From assembly GCF_010183535.1 (NCBI RefSeq), contig NC_071331.1, positions 8,618,001 to 8,682,000 on the forward strand: a stretch of 64,000 nucleotides of DNA, in the 5' to 3' direction. This document shows, one piece after another, positions 1-10,160 of this stretch. Both the position numbers and the translations under genes were made by a program. A model generated the notes under the pieces. The model saw only the letters and a program-made list of their open reading frames with translations, was not told the DNA's origin and ran no database searches. The number at the start of each line of letters is the position of its first letter. Position 1 is the first letter of the stretch. The stretch comes from Caenorhabditis remanei. Taxonomy: Eukaryota; Nematoda; Chromadorea; Rhabditida; Rhabditidae.

Positions 1-420
1 GTGTGTTGCATTTGATAATTTTTCTAAGAAAACACCACGAATTCTAGACTTCAAACTGTATCCAGCTCTCTATTTCTTGACGTTTCTATCTCAATTATAG
101 CTCAAAAAATCCGCAATAAATAGATCTTCATTTCTGATGGATGGGCCACTTTTTTGCCAAATAAGTTTTGAGAAATAATTAAAAAACTAATTTTTCAGGC
201 CAAAACTTCGATCTGTATCAGCGCCTTTATTTTTGCTTCAAAAATAGTGTCTTTTTCCGAAATGTTGCTTTTGTCTTTCTCGTTTTTTGTAATGGACAAT
301 TTTCACTATTTATTTCCTTTATTGTTCGTATTTTAAATAAAATCAAAATTTTCAGTTAATAAAAAAACATTAATAAAAAATATATGGCCTTTGCGCTCCG
401 CTGAGAACTTTCGCTTGTGA
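1..420 (+). mobile_element. Decayed end of a CACAGTC/5-bp-TSD DNA transposon
   Basis: From about position 50 to 417 this DNA matches, with many substitutions and small indels, the 3' flank of the complete transposon at about 13818-14202. Shared landmarks are the stretch reading CTCAATTATAGCTCAAAAAAT, the GGCCAAAACTTCGAT block, and GCGCTCC.CTGAGAACTTTCGCTTG. The terminal inverted repeat itself is lost: similarity stops at CGCTTG, where the complete copy continues into its terminal repeat. It is a second, older and truncated copy in the same orientation. No coding capacity is kept; the rest of the element would lie left of the window. Confidence 0.8.
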
Positions 421-759
421 GAATATATAGAATATCTGAGCGCTTGTACAGGTTGGCAACCTAGAACACGATATAACATTTCTGATTTTTGCAGCAAGGT
501 TCCGATCCATCCACTCTTCAATCAAACCGAGATCGTAAATTCTGCTGAACACAGTTCTGTTCTAAAAAGAATATAAACTATGCATAGTTATGTTTTGAGA
601 AATGCAGTTGATACCTTTACGCAGCCAAGCATTTTTTTGAGCTCCTCTACACATTCCTGATCAAGAACATTACGAGCAATAGTTTCTTGCCCGGAATTAG
701 CAACAAAATTAGATGATGTTATAGTTTTATTGAAACAAAATAATGAATCCCACAGAACA
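421..759. other. Intergenic, no gene seen
   Basis: Short interval between the transposon remnant and the 3' end of the MSP/RING/B-box gene. Only short unsupported ORFs occur; no repeat or RNA structure was recognised. Confidence 0.5.
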
Positions 760-3700
760 TCAAAATCTGTCGAAATTATTGAACATGGCAACTCGGGTAC
801 TGACTAATTTGGTTTGAATAAGTTTTGTTCGTGGAGCGGGTTGAGGAGGAGGGGAAGAGGTAGAAGTTTTGCTGATGTCGGGGTTCACGTCAGCATCTGG
901 AGTTTTCGAATTGGACGTATCTTGTGGCTTCGCCAGGTCTGCGTTGATTAAAAGTTTCGCTCTCATAACTGGTCTTGGCACATTTAGAATGGTTCCATTG
1001 TCTGATTGTGCTGTTTTTTCGAAGCGTGCCATTATATTTTTAAACTTAAAGTTGTCTTCAGCTTCAGGATCTTCTAGAGATGTCAAGTTGAGAGCTTCTG
1101 TTTGATTTTGGATTTCGGTCTCCTTGGTTTTAACTGCGGCTGGTTGTTGAGTCGAAAGTAGTTTTAGCGATTCTGGATATGGCTCTTGAACTATTCCTGG
1201 GGAGGTCGATAGATTTTCAGATGGAGAAAAACCAGATTCATCTAAAAGTTGATTAGCAATATGACGATCCTCCAAATTATCAGATGATTTTGAAACGGGA
1301 AATCCGAGTTCACCATGTTCTGTTTCTGTGACCGGATCTGAGTCACAATTCTCAGAGAAATCCGAAGTTCCGGAATTTTGAGCAGGCGCAGTTGAACTTT
1401 CGATCGAATCATTTATAGTTGATTCGCCACAGTCTTGAGCAGATAGCGAAGCAGCAATCTTTGTCTTCACATAATTCTTGGTGCCAATTGGTTGCTGCTT
1501 AATTTTATTGAGATGATCTATGCGTGAGCGGACTCCTTGGTTGATAGAAGAATCATTCGTTTTTTGTAGAACCAATCCTGAAAGCTCTCCAGGTTGCTCG
1601 CCTGAAGGTTGTTCTTCCGGTTCAATCGCTTCATCTGTCGTCGTGGAACTTGCAACACTGCTGGAAGATAATAAAATCGGAGTTTCCACAACTGGCTTCT
1701 CATCATGAGTTTCTGAAGCCGAAAAAATCATGGAGGATCGTACGGATTCAGGAACAGGTGAGTCAATGCGACGCTGACTGATTTCTGGTGTATTTTCACT
1801 ACCGTCGCCATCAATTTTCCAGGGTTTAGAATCAGGCGGCAAATTTGATAACACTTCATCCAGCACTTCTGTCCCAAAAATCAATGAAGATCGAACGGAT
1901 TCTGGGGTTGGTGAGTCAATTGGTAAAGTCTCTTCTGAATGAATAGTTTCAGAGGCGATTTCTAGATTGGAAGGTCTCGTAAGACTCGCTCTCCCAGCTG
2001 GAATGTCTTCGGTTTCCGAAGCGACGTTTTTCGAGGCAATGTCAACTACATCTGTAAAACAGTCTCTGTATAATTGATATAATATAATGTGAAAATGACT
2101 ACTCACCATGCCCATATTTTTTGAAACACATCTTTGTTGCATCTTGAAACCACCAAGCAAAAGATTTTCCCTTCTTATGTTTTTTATAGTCACACTGTTT
2201 CATCTGAAATCCAAATATCCTCATGTTCTTCAGATATTCAAGATCCTCTTGCTCCTCAATTGATAAATTATGTGGAATCATCTCCAATTCTCGCAGTTTT
2301 TGAGCTAGTGCCCCCAGGATATTGTCCAGTACTATCTGGTTTTGCTCCAAGTTTTTCCGAACAGTCTCATACCGATGTTTCTTGTGTGACTCTCCATAAC
2401 AATGAAGACAAATTGGTGAGTGGTCTGATGAACAATCGGCTTGCTGAAAACTAATTGGTTTTTGAGAGCGAAGAATTGAAACCAACCGTGCAAACCACTT
2501 CTGCAAATTTATCCGGGCAGTTTGTACACTGTGGGAATGTGATGTCAATTGTATCATGTGCGGATAACACTCTTCCCTTATGATTTTTGTTGAAACATCT
2601 AGAAATTGAAAAATCCGAAAAAATCTAATCTTTTTTTTTTAACAATAAAAAACTTACGATTTACAATAATTAGCTTCGCAGATAACGCAACGAACAGTTG
2701 ATTCGTGCCTGGAATTTTCCACGCAAGGAATTCTGGGATAGGTTGGTTCAGAATCGATTGGTCCCATGGAAACGTTCAAAAGAGTATTCCGTTCTTCAAT
2801 GGTTTCCAGAATCGCGAAATTCCGGGGAAGACTACTGGCACCTCCTGAATTATTAAGTAGATTACATTTTAGTGATTACCCCCCCCCCCCCCTCCCTATC
2901 TCGTTTTTGACCCATTCACGAGGTAGCAAAAAAAGGGCAAAACTATTTTTCTCTTTTTTACTACTTCCAAAGGGAGAAATAGTTTTTTACCTCCTAATTT
3001 TGCGTCCTCCAGAATCGGCCCATCAAATATTTCTTTATCTTTTTGTAATCCACTTCGGTTGTATCAGTGGCTCCTTGCCCTTCATATCGAATTAAAATAA
3101 ATAATAAATAGTAAGCTGGCAGTTTTTAGTGGCGAGTCTTTCCAGAACTGTTTCTTACTAGGGAAGGTTGTGGAGTCAGTCTGGATTTATGGAGCATGAC
3201 CTACATATATCATTGGAAAGTTGATATCATGCTATTCGGTTTTTGATATCGAGGCCTAGCATTCGAAGAAAACAATGTCAAAGTTAGTCTATTTTTCTGA
3301 CGTCAGGAAGGTAATGATTTGCAAAGGATCCAAACTTTGACCTTGCTTTTCTCGAATACGTGGCCTCGAGGGCAAAAACTGAATATATATTTGGAATGAG
3401 CGTTTTCTCGTCTTTCAAACACTATAGGTCACATCCCATAACTTCAGACTGACGTCATGACCTTCCCTAATGAGGACAGTTCTGTAAAGTTTACTACCAA
3501 AGTTTCTTACCTTCAACATTAACATCCCTTCTATCGATTGGGCATTTCAGTGTATTTCCACGTATAATGTTCCTTGCACAATCCTCGCACAATGTATGTC
3601 CACAGACTGGAATGACTCGGGGGATTCGATCCGTATCATTATATTGACGGACACAAATTTTGCATTCTAAGGACTCCAATCTGAAACTTGTATTTATTCA

Positions 3701-4078
3701 GTGAAGTATTTTTTTTCCAAAGTCTTACTCTTGAGGTTGCTCCACAATTCTAATCGGAAAAACAAGTGGAAAAGAGTGATAGTCTACAGAGATCCATCCA
3801 ACAGTCACTTTGCTCGTAGAGGTGTCCTGAGGTTTTGGAATTTCAATTGTTTTCAAGTTTCCCGAATCGATTGTAACTAAAAATCAAGTTTTATTAAGAC
3901 CGGTATAGTTTAATTTTGTACCTGTAGGTTTAGGAATGATACCAGGTGTTGATAGGAATGAAATATGAAAGTCCGAATTGTTCCTCAGTTTGAATTCAGC
4001 ACGCGAGTCTTTAGAATTCGAGAAAGTCAACACTTTCGGAGTGATTTCAATGGTTTCAGGAATCCTCGGCAGATACAT
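760..4078 (-). CDS. MSP-like + RING + B-box (TRIM-like) protein, 7 exons, about 801 aa
   Basis: Proposed exons, from 5' to 3' on the minus strand: 4078-3922, 3876-3729, 3680-3511, 2844-2658, 2598-2496, 2443-2107, 2063-760. Phases are compatible throughout and no stop is met. Residues about 1-100 resemble the MSP/PapD-like beta-sandwich (ITPKVLTFSNS...). About 106-152 is a RING finger with Cys/His spacing like TRIM proteins, whose last ligand is Asp (CPID), a C3HC3D form. Two Cys/His clusters at about 205-240 and 245-285 resemble B-boxes, followed by a helical stretch and a long acidic, Ser/Thr-rich, probably disordered tail (about 370-801). Predicted role: a ubiquitin E3 ligase. ATG 4078 sits 5 nt after a TTTCTTCAG acceptor suited to SL trans-splicing; an upstream in-frame ATG at 4201 is the alternative. 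The weakest join is the exon 7 acceptor (ACAGAG|AC). Intron 3 holds a MITE. Confidence 0.8.
3143..3484. repeat. Palindromic MITE in intron 3 of the RING gene
   Basis: The ends are inverted copies of CAGAACTGT...AGGGAAGGT...GTCAGTCTG, and the similarity continues inward through most of the element (GAGGCC, CGA-AAA, TCAAAGTT blocks), so the whole 342 bp could fold back. No ORF. Target duplication is not clear. Confidence 0.75.
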
Positions 4079-4249
4079 TGGTTCTGAAGAAACGTGCGAA
4101 ATTCTTATCAATCGCGAGAAAGAATTTGTCAAGAAATGATCAGGATGAAACAGTTGAGAAACTAAAGAGTAAAAAATTAATTGCATTAGCGTTAATTTCA
4201 TAGAAATTGGTGAAGGGCTAATTTCTTTTATAGTAAAAGAAAATCATGT

Positions 4250-4706
4250 ATGAATCATGAAGCATTTCCACTTTCAGGAACTGGAAATGTGCCGAGGCTC
4301 TCCGCAGAAGTTTTGATAAGAAAAGAGAAAATGACGAATCATGGGAATTGGCCGAAGCGAAATGGAGAGAATCAACAAGCGTTATCTAAGGAATATCAAT
4401 TAAATTCGACTCTAGATTTGGTTTGCAAAGATAAATTGCTGGAAGGGAAGGATTGGAGAACGAGAAACAATTCAACAGCAAAACTTGATTTTAAAAATAA
4501 TTCAGTCTTTCTGTAACCAAACATTTCACTTTGAATAACAACCGTTTACTACAGAGAAAAAACGCTGATAAGACTAACAGTGAGGAACAAAATGTGCACG
4601 AAACAGAAAAGGAATGATAATGGAGTTGTTAATTGTTATAGTCATTTGACTCTTGGACAAACAAGTGCCTATACAAGAAATAAAGTGATTCATGAAGGTC
4701 AAAGGT
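4250..4706 (+). pseudogene. Possible gene fragment, unrecognised
   Basis: Lies upstream of the RING gene on the opposite strand. An ORF at 4250-4516 encodes 88 hydrophilic, Asn/Lys-rich residues. A second open stretch (about 4560-4706) in another frame ends at a good donor (AAAG|GTGAGTA). The two could be exons joined across a short intron, but no convincing donor for the first and no downstream exon were found. I recognise no domain. Codon-like composition is the only support; it may be a dying gene or chance ORFs. Confidence 0.25.
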
Positions 4707-4816
4707 GAGTAATTTTGACTCGGTTTGAAAAATAGTCAGTTTCTCGATCTTAAGTTTAACAGAAGAAATAAATGAAACACGATAGATTAAACATTTTGGT
4801 TAACAGCATAGTTTTC

Positions 4817-5085
4817 AAGGCCCGGTCCGAGACTTGACTAAAATTTCATGGCACGACAAAGTCCGAAGGCCCGGCTAAAAAATTCAATTTTTCAACTTTT
4901 TTTTTTGACTTTTTTTCCACTTTTCATAAAAAATGTGAACATTTTTGATGATTAATCAGAATTTCTACTAATCCTGAATCATTATAAAATTTTGACTTTC
5001 TCGCGAAAAAGATCGGAAGTTTTCAAAAATTTAGAATGTTTTGTTTTGAACAAATTTGAATTTTGGCGTCAACATCCGGGCCTTG
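4817..5085. repeat. Decayed GGGCC-family inverted-repeat element
   Basis: Starts with CAAGGCCCGG and ends with CCGGGCCTTG, an inverted pair about 270 bp apart. The interior is AT-rich with runs of T and A. It resembles the better preserved GGGCC elements at 23787, 28545, 35440 and 38520. The rest of 4707-5467 shows nothing further. Confidence 0.55.
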
Positions 5086-5467
5086 GTATATGCATAACAG
5101 TGGAAAAGACACGACCTTGATTTAACTAACAGCACTAACAATAAGATTGATTGCGGCAAACTGTTTTAGAATCGCTTTTTCAAACAAAAAATATGGAAGT
5201 GTAGGTACACTATTGCGAAATAGATATTTACAAGTTTAATATCAGCCAGTGTTAATAATGATGATTCTCTGTACTCATAACATTTTACAATGTACACATT
5301 GACGGATTTATATTTTGAAATTTAGAACGCATAGAACTTTAGCAGGGAATAAAGGAATGCGAGTGCTAATCAGTTGGGAGTTGCGTTTATATGTATCTAA
5401 TATATCGGAAACAGAGAAACTGATGGGATTCATTTCTTCAAATACTTCGGTTTACAGATAATTTACG

Positions 5468-5747
5468 CACGGGGTCTGGGAGTGAGTACAAAATTCAATC
5501 GCGCTCCGTTGAAATCAGCAAACACTTTAGCGCGAAATTCAAAATAAATTTATCTCAAGGAACCATGCGACTGTCGAAAAACTGACCAAAATGCTTGAGA
5601 TCTGACATAAATTGGCTCAAAAATTGGTCTATTAAGCTGAGTATCAAAATGCCACAACGAAACAGCGAATCGAGAAAATTCAAATTTGAATTTCTCTCCA
5701 GGTCCAGTGGAGCGCGTTTATTTTCAGTATTCACCACCAGACCCGTG
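5468..5747. mobile_element. MITE with CACGGGTCTGG ends and 5-bp TSD
   Basis: Inverted termini read CACGGGGTCTGG on the left and CACGGGTCTGG inward from the right, with further paired blocks (GTGA.TAC, CGCGCTCC). It is flanked by TTTAC at 5462-5466 and 5748-5752, a 5-bp target duplication if one extra G belongs to the left end. The CAC start, 5-bp duplication and CGCTCC subterminal block parallel the autonomous transposon at 9678-14234, so it may be a non-autonomous relative. Confidence 0.6.
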
Positions 5748-5752
5748 TTTAC

Positions 5753-6294
5753 ATATTACTATAATTGTTTAATCACTATGAGCTTGCAAAAATTTTCCAT
5801 TGCCCATCGGATTGTGAATATGCATATATTAAGACGGATGTTCTGAAACTGCAGAAAATATTACTTGCTTTCAATATACCTAAAAAGAATCACATATTTC
5901 ATTGCTTTTCTTGCGGTGATTATTTATCATTTATCCAAATTATATTTAATAAACCTGGAATTATCAGATTTTATCACACAATCAATTTTCCTTCGTTTAT
6001 TGCTTCATACCAAATAATTTATCCTAGATAAAAAAAAATAAATTAATCACACAACGACTTGAATTTTTTTTTCTTGTAATCAAGGCGTTCTGAAACTGTG
6101 AAAAACTTCATTTGCTTTTACGGAAAACTCTTGTATAAAATATCTTTACTTCCACTGATTCCAACAGTTGATGATCGAAATCCGCAAATATTTGCCATTT
6201 CTCCAAATCCGTATATTTCGATTACCCTTTTTCCGTTACAAAATAAATTACTTTTCAATGATACAGAACTTTATTTCCCAAAAAATATCACAAG
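5753..6294. other. AT-rich intergenic DNA
   Basis: Several short plus-strand ORFs rich in Phe, Ile and Tyr reflect AT-rich sequence and lack splice or start context. The reverse complement of an AATAAA poly(A) signal lies at 6271-6276, placed for the minus-strand DUF19 gene ending at 6295. Confidence 0.5.
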
Positions 6295-7158
6295 TTACAA
6301 CTCCAAATTATCGAAATCAGCACGATTGAACTTCTTATCGAAAGTCTCGATATATCCAAGTTGCTTGGTTTGTACACCATGAGCAACCTTCATGGCGACT
6401 TCCGCAAAATCCGCAAGCGCCATTGCTCCTTTGTAGAAAGCGTTCTTCTCCTTGGTTTCACAGTCCTGCCATCCAGTAATACACTTGGCAATTGGCTTCA
6501 TTTTACTGGCCAATGCTTCGATTCCTCCAGCTTGAACTTCCTCCATACGAGCTTCAGATTGGAAACAGAATACAAGTCCGGCTTTCAGATTTTGCTGAAA
6601 ATAAGTGAGTTTTATTTATAGGAAATTGTGTCCTTCTCGCTCCCCCCAATAAGCGTACCTCATCCAAACAGGAATATCCTTCCCCGAAGATTTGCTCCAT
6701 AGCGTAGGCGGCAGTCTCCATGATGTAAACTGTCAACTTCAATTTTTTGCAAGTGACCTCTCCAGCGCATTCCACAGCTTGACGGATTTCAACAATTGAT
6801 TGATTGATTTCCTCGCGGGTGGGAAATCTTGGCTCGTCGGAGTATTGTTGGGCTTCCTGAAAGGAGTTCAATTTTTTTACTTAGACTTAGTAAAGCTGGT
6901 CTGAGCTATTCAGATAATTTGATATTGGTGAAACAGATTTCTTTGAAAAGAAAGTTTTAGTTATTGAGAAATCAATAGAATTGCCCTTACCTCTTTAAGA
7001 ACCTCGAAGCACTGCTTGAACTTCTCGGACTCCTCCTTACAGACTGCTGACTCATTCTCCGGGTTGAACATCTCCTCGATAGTTGAAACATAGCCGGAAT
7101 CGATTGGAGACGCCAAGGCGACAGCCAGGAAGGATACAAAGACAAGGGACTTGAACAT
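6295..7158 (-). CDS. Secreted DUF19 (T20D4.11-like) domain protein, 221 aa
   Basis: Three exons on the minus strand, all phase 0: 7158-6991, 6856-6659, 6594-6295. Donors are GAG|GTAAGG and GAG|GTACGC and acceptors TTTCAG. The first 16-17 residues (MFKSLVFVSFLAVALAS) are a clear signal peptide, giving an extracellular protein of about 204 residues. Cysteines are spaced as in the nematode DUF19 family (CKEESEKFKQC, ECAGEVTCKK, CF, KC...DC). The molecular function of DUF19 proteins is unknown. It is divergent from a second DUF19 gene at 8480-9287 with low protein similarity, so the pair is probably an old duplication. Intron 1 contains a CTGTTTCA piRNA-type motif (6929-6936, minus). Confidence 0.9.
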
Positions 7159-7475
7159 GATTCAAATGTGACTTTTCCTTGGGAGCCACGACGTTTTTAT
7201 AGAGAGAAAATGATATTGTTGGACTGTGAATCAGAGGGAAAACATATAACATTGGGAAATCGAATTTTGTCAGAGTTTTATTTTAGTGTGAGTAATGTTT
7301 TTGATTTTTTTGAATTGAATGAAGAACTGATGTCAGGGAACCAAACTTGGAAACATGAAGAGAGTGAAAAATCGGTATAAGAAATGGAAAACATGAAAAA
7401 TAGACTGGCAAGATATTATGTCGAATTAGAGTAACAGCAGAATGTTTTTTAATTTCAAAATTTAGGAAAGCACGT
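7159..7475. other. Upstream region of the minus-strand DUF19 gene
   Basis: Non-coding as far as can be seen; ORFs here are short and overlap on both strands. It ends next to the GC-rich hairpin segment starting at 7476. Confidence 0.4.
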
Positions 7476-7545
7476 CGACTAGCCAGTCGGGCTCCATGCA
7501 CCGATCGCGGATGGTGACCGAGAGACCATCTCCTCGGTTCCATCC
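7476..7545 (+). ncRNA. Candidate structured RNA, hairpins 1-2
   Basis: A GC-rich island in AT-rich DNA. Hairpin 1 pairs CGACT (7476-7480) with AGTCG (7485-7489). Hairpin 2 pairs GGATGG (7509-7514) with CCATCC (7540-7545) and, inside it, ACCGAG (7517-7522) with CTCGGT (7533-7538). A T-rich tract follows (about 7561-7572). Strand is uncertain because hairpins read on both. No known ncRNA class was recognised. Confidence 0.35.
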
Positions 7546-7661
7546 TTCATTCATGAATCTTTCTTTTTTTATTTTACTCTTTTATATTAATCTTCATTTA
7601 TATGCACTCTAATAAATACCATTGTTATAATTGTGTTCTGTTATGTAATGTATATGAAAAG

Positions 7662-7741
7662 ACTGTAGGCATAGACCCCACCAGAGGTCTATGCCACAGT
7701 AGATGAGGACTGGAAAACATATACCCAACCGAGGTACATGT
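7662..7741 (+). ncRNA. Candidate structured RNA, hairpins 3-4
   Basis: Hairpin 3 pairs ACTGT-A-GGCATAGACC (7662-7677) with GGTCTATGCCACAGT (7686-7700): 15 base pairs with a single bulged A and an 8-nt loop. Hairpin 4 pairs ACATATACC (7717-7725) with GGTACATGT (7733-7741), one pair being G-U. It may form one transcript with the hairpins at 7476-7545. The stems are too short for a microRNA precursor. Confidence 0.35.
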
Positions 7742-8479
7742 AACATTATCTTCAATACTATTTGATTAAAAATCCGAGCAATATAGTTTCTCAATTATAA
7801 GTTTTTAAATTTAGAAAAAATTGACACTAATTTAACTCTTGAAATCAAAATTTAACTATAAATTTGAAACAGACATACTAAAGACTTCGTATTTGTGAAC
7901 CGGTGTACTCTGTTTCAAAATGTTGATAAAAATTATGAATAAAAGTTTTATGAACTTTTAAGAAGACTCATTTCGAAAGAATGTGTTATAATTTGCTATA
8001 GCTTGTAAATTAAAAGTAAATAATGAAAATTTCATTATGAATACCGTTTCGACAGTGTTTCAATTGGGAATGTGAAAGACAATAGTGATATTCGCGTATT
8101 AGTTATCAAATCGTCAAAATATTAAAATTATAGTTTTCAATTTACGTACATATTTTTTCCAGAACAGGAAACATTTACGAGAGACAATTAAGGAAATTTG
8201 AAAACTCGAAACATGAGAAAAAATTCAAATAATACCCGAACAAGACACTTTTCGGATCTTTAAGTTGTCATCGATCCAACCAATTTACTGAAAATACCTT
8301 ATTAATGAAAGATTCCACTGTTCCGGCGAAGCGTTGTAAAAAACTTGACTGATTCACAATTAATAAATCGATAACTCTGAAAACTAACAAAAAACGTGAC
8401 CCTTGATTCCCAAAAACTAATTTCTTCTTTCAATCCTTTCTCAGATTCTCTTCAATTTATTCCCTGAAAAACAAGCGCA
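7742..8479. promoter_or_regulatory. Intergenic with two opposed piRNA-type Ruby motifs
   Basis: CTGTTTCA occurs at 7865-7872 (minus) and 7910-7917 (plus). The remainder is AT-rich and also serves as the promoter region of the plus-strand DUF19 gene. No other feature is evident. Confidence 0.55.
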
Positions 8480-9287
8480 ATGATGTTCAATTGTTCCATT
8501 TCAATGTCAACTCTATTTGTCATTTTGCTGGCTCACGTGGCAGCAACAAAAGTATCAAACCTCGGAAGATGTTCTCAAGAGAAGGTGATGTTGGCAGAGT
8601 GTCTGAAACCACATCAGGTGAGGGAACAACTTTTTCTTCTGTTTCTTACTGTAGTTAAATTTTCAAGAAAAAAAATTTTATCATTCGGATCAGTCATAGT
8701 TCAATTTCCAGATTTACATCTCCTCCACTCTATCCAACGTTACCGGCGAAGAGATTCTCGATCGAGTCTTCATGAACAAATTCTTCAATTTCACCAAGAA
8801 AGTTGCCACGTGTATCGGTCCGAATATAGCGTGTGATAGAACACGTCACTATAAATACTTTTTGGATGCATTGACTTTTGTGGGAGAGTCATTGTATGAT
8901 CCTACAGTTTTTGGGTGTCTACAAGAGGTGGGATTTTTTCAATCAAGGCTTCCACAATTTCAAATTTGAAAAGATGAAACTTTTTTTCAGATTGAACCCC
9001 ATCTCCACTCATGTTTCGGTTACTTTTACAATTACAAAGAAGTGATGATATTGACTAAACTGTCTTCAGCAACTCAAGGTGTCATCAGATGTCTGTCGGA
9101 TTCTCTTCAATCCCACAACTCTTTGTGTGGAAAACGGGCGACTGAGAAGATAAAATGTGCAGTGATTGCTCTTCGGTTGATAGCTAAAAACTATCATAAT
9201 TGGAATAAGGGAAAGATGAAGGTGGCTGTGTTCAATCCAAAGAAGATCTCACCGAAACCTTATAAAGATATCATTTGTGGACTGTAG
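8480..9287 (+). CDS. Secreted DUF19 (T20D4.11-like) domain protein, 216 aa
   Basis: Three phase-0 exons: 8480-8617, 8712-8927, 8991-9287, with donors CAG|GTGAGG and GAG|GTGGGA and acceptors TTTCCAG and TTTTCAG. The N terminus (MMFNCSISMSTLFVILLAHVA) is a signal peptide; the second Met or the Met at residue 9 could also start it. Family-type cysteines follow: RCSQEK...ECL, TCIGPNIACD, GCLQE, SCFGY, RCLSD, LCGK, KCAV, ICGL. A poly(A) signal AATAAA lies at 9307-9312, about 20 bp after the stop. It is divergent to the DUF19 gene at 6295-7158. Function unknown; presumed extracellular. Confidence 0.9.
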
Positions 9288-9672
9288 TCAAAAGGTTTTG
9301 AATATTAATAAAATTTTATTAAGAATTGTGAATGTGTCAAAGATGTATTAGCGAGAGATTCACTGTTTCATGATCATGACTCTTCGAAACACAAAAAATT
9401 AACTTATTGTTCTGTAATATCGATTTGTGCAGTGTTTTCAAACATGGTTCCATTCATATTCACCGTTTAACCGAATATTGTTTGAGAAGATTAGATAAAA
9501 TGAGAATACCGTAACGAGTAGAATAACGAGAAAATCGTAAATTTTGTCTTCCATGAAACCATACCACAAATAATTATAAAATTTCTAAGTTTCGCAATTT
9601 TCCACGGTTTCTGAAACAGCAAAAATAAAATTACATGATAAATTCTTTAATGGGACCGTGCGATTATTTTCA
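9288..9672. promoter_or_regulatory. Intergenic with two piRNA-type Ruby motifs
   Basis: CTGTTTCA at 9363-9370 (plus) and 9612-9619 (minus). The interval is otherwise AT-rich and holds the 3' end of the preceding gene. It ends at the TTATG target duplication (9673-9677) of the transposon. Confidence 0.55.
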
Positions 9673-10160
9673 TTATGCACAGTCTCTCAAACCCCGAGAA
9701 ACAACTGCAAGTCCAATGGAGCGCACACGCATACCCCAGCCGGCGGCAATTTTTTGTTTTAACGTTCGAATGTTGTATTTTTCACTCTTCTTTGTTCTAA
9801 TATTGATTTTTCGTGTATTTTTTCACTTTTCTGATAAAGTTGTTGATATTTCAGTTCAATCATCGTGCAAAATCAGGTTCAAGGCAGATTCGAGACTCGG
9901 GAAATGGCGGAAAGGAGCAATTTTTCCCGAAAATTATTTTTCTGGCGGTTAGTTAGCGATCGGAACGGGTTATTCTTCTCCGATGAAACTTTTTCAGGGC
10001 CGAAACACGAGTCACATCATCAATACTCAAGATTTTTCAACGAATTAATGCGACATTTGGCTAGCTGTTAGAAAGAATAAACTTTAAATACTTCTCCGCC
10101 CGTTATTTTCAGATTTCGTCGGAATTCTCTTGGAAACAATAATTTATTCGAAGAAAACTT

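Noticed and set aside
1518..1708. 62-codon ORFs on both strands
   Set aside because: Shadow frames of the long last exon of the RING/B-box gene.
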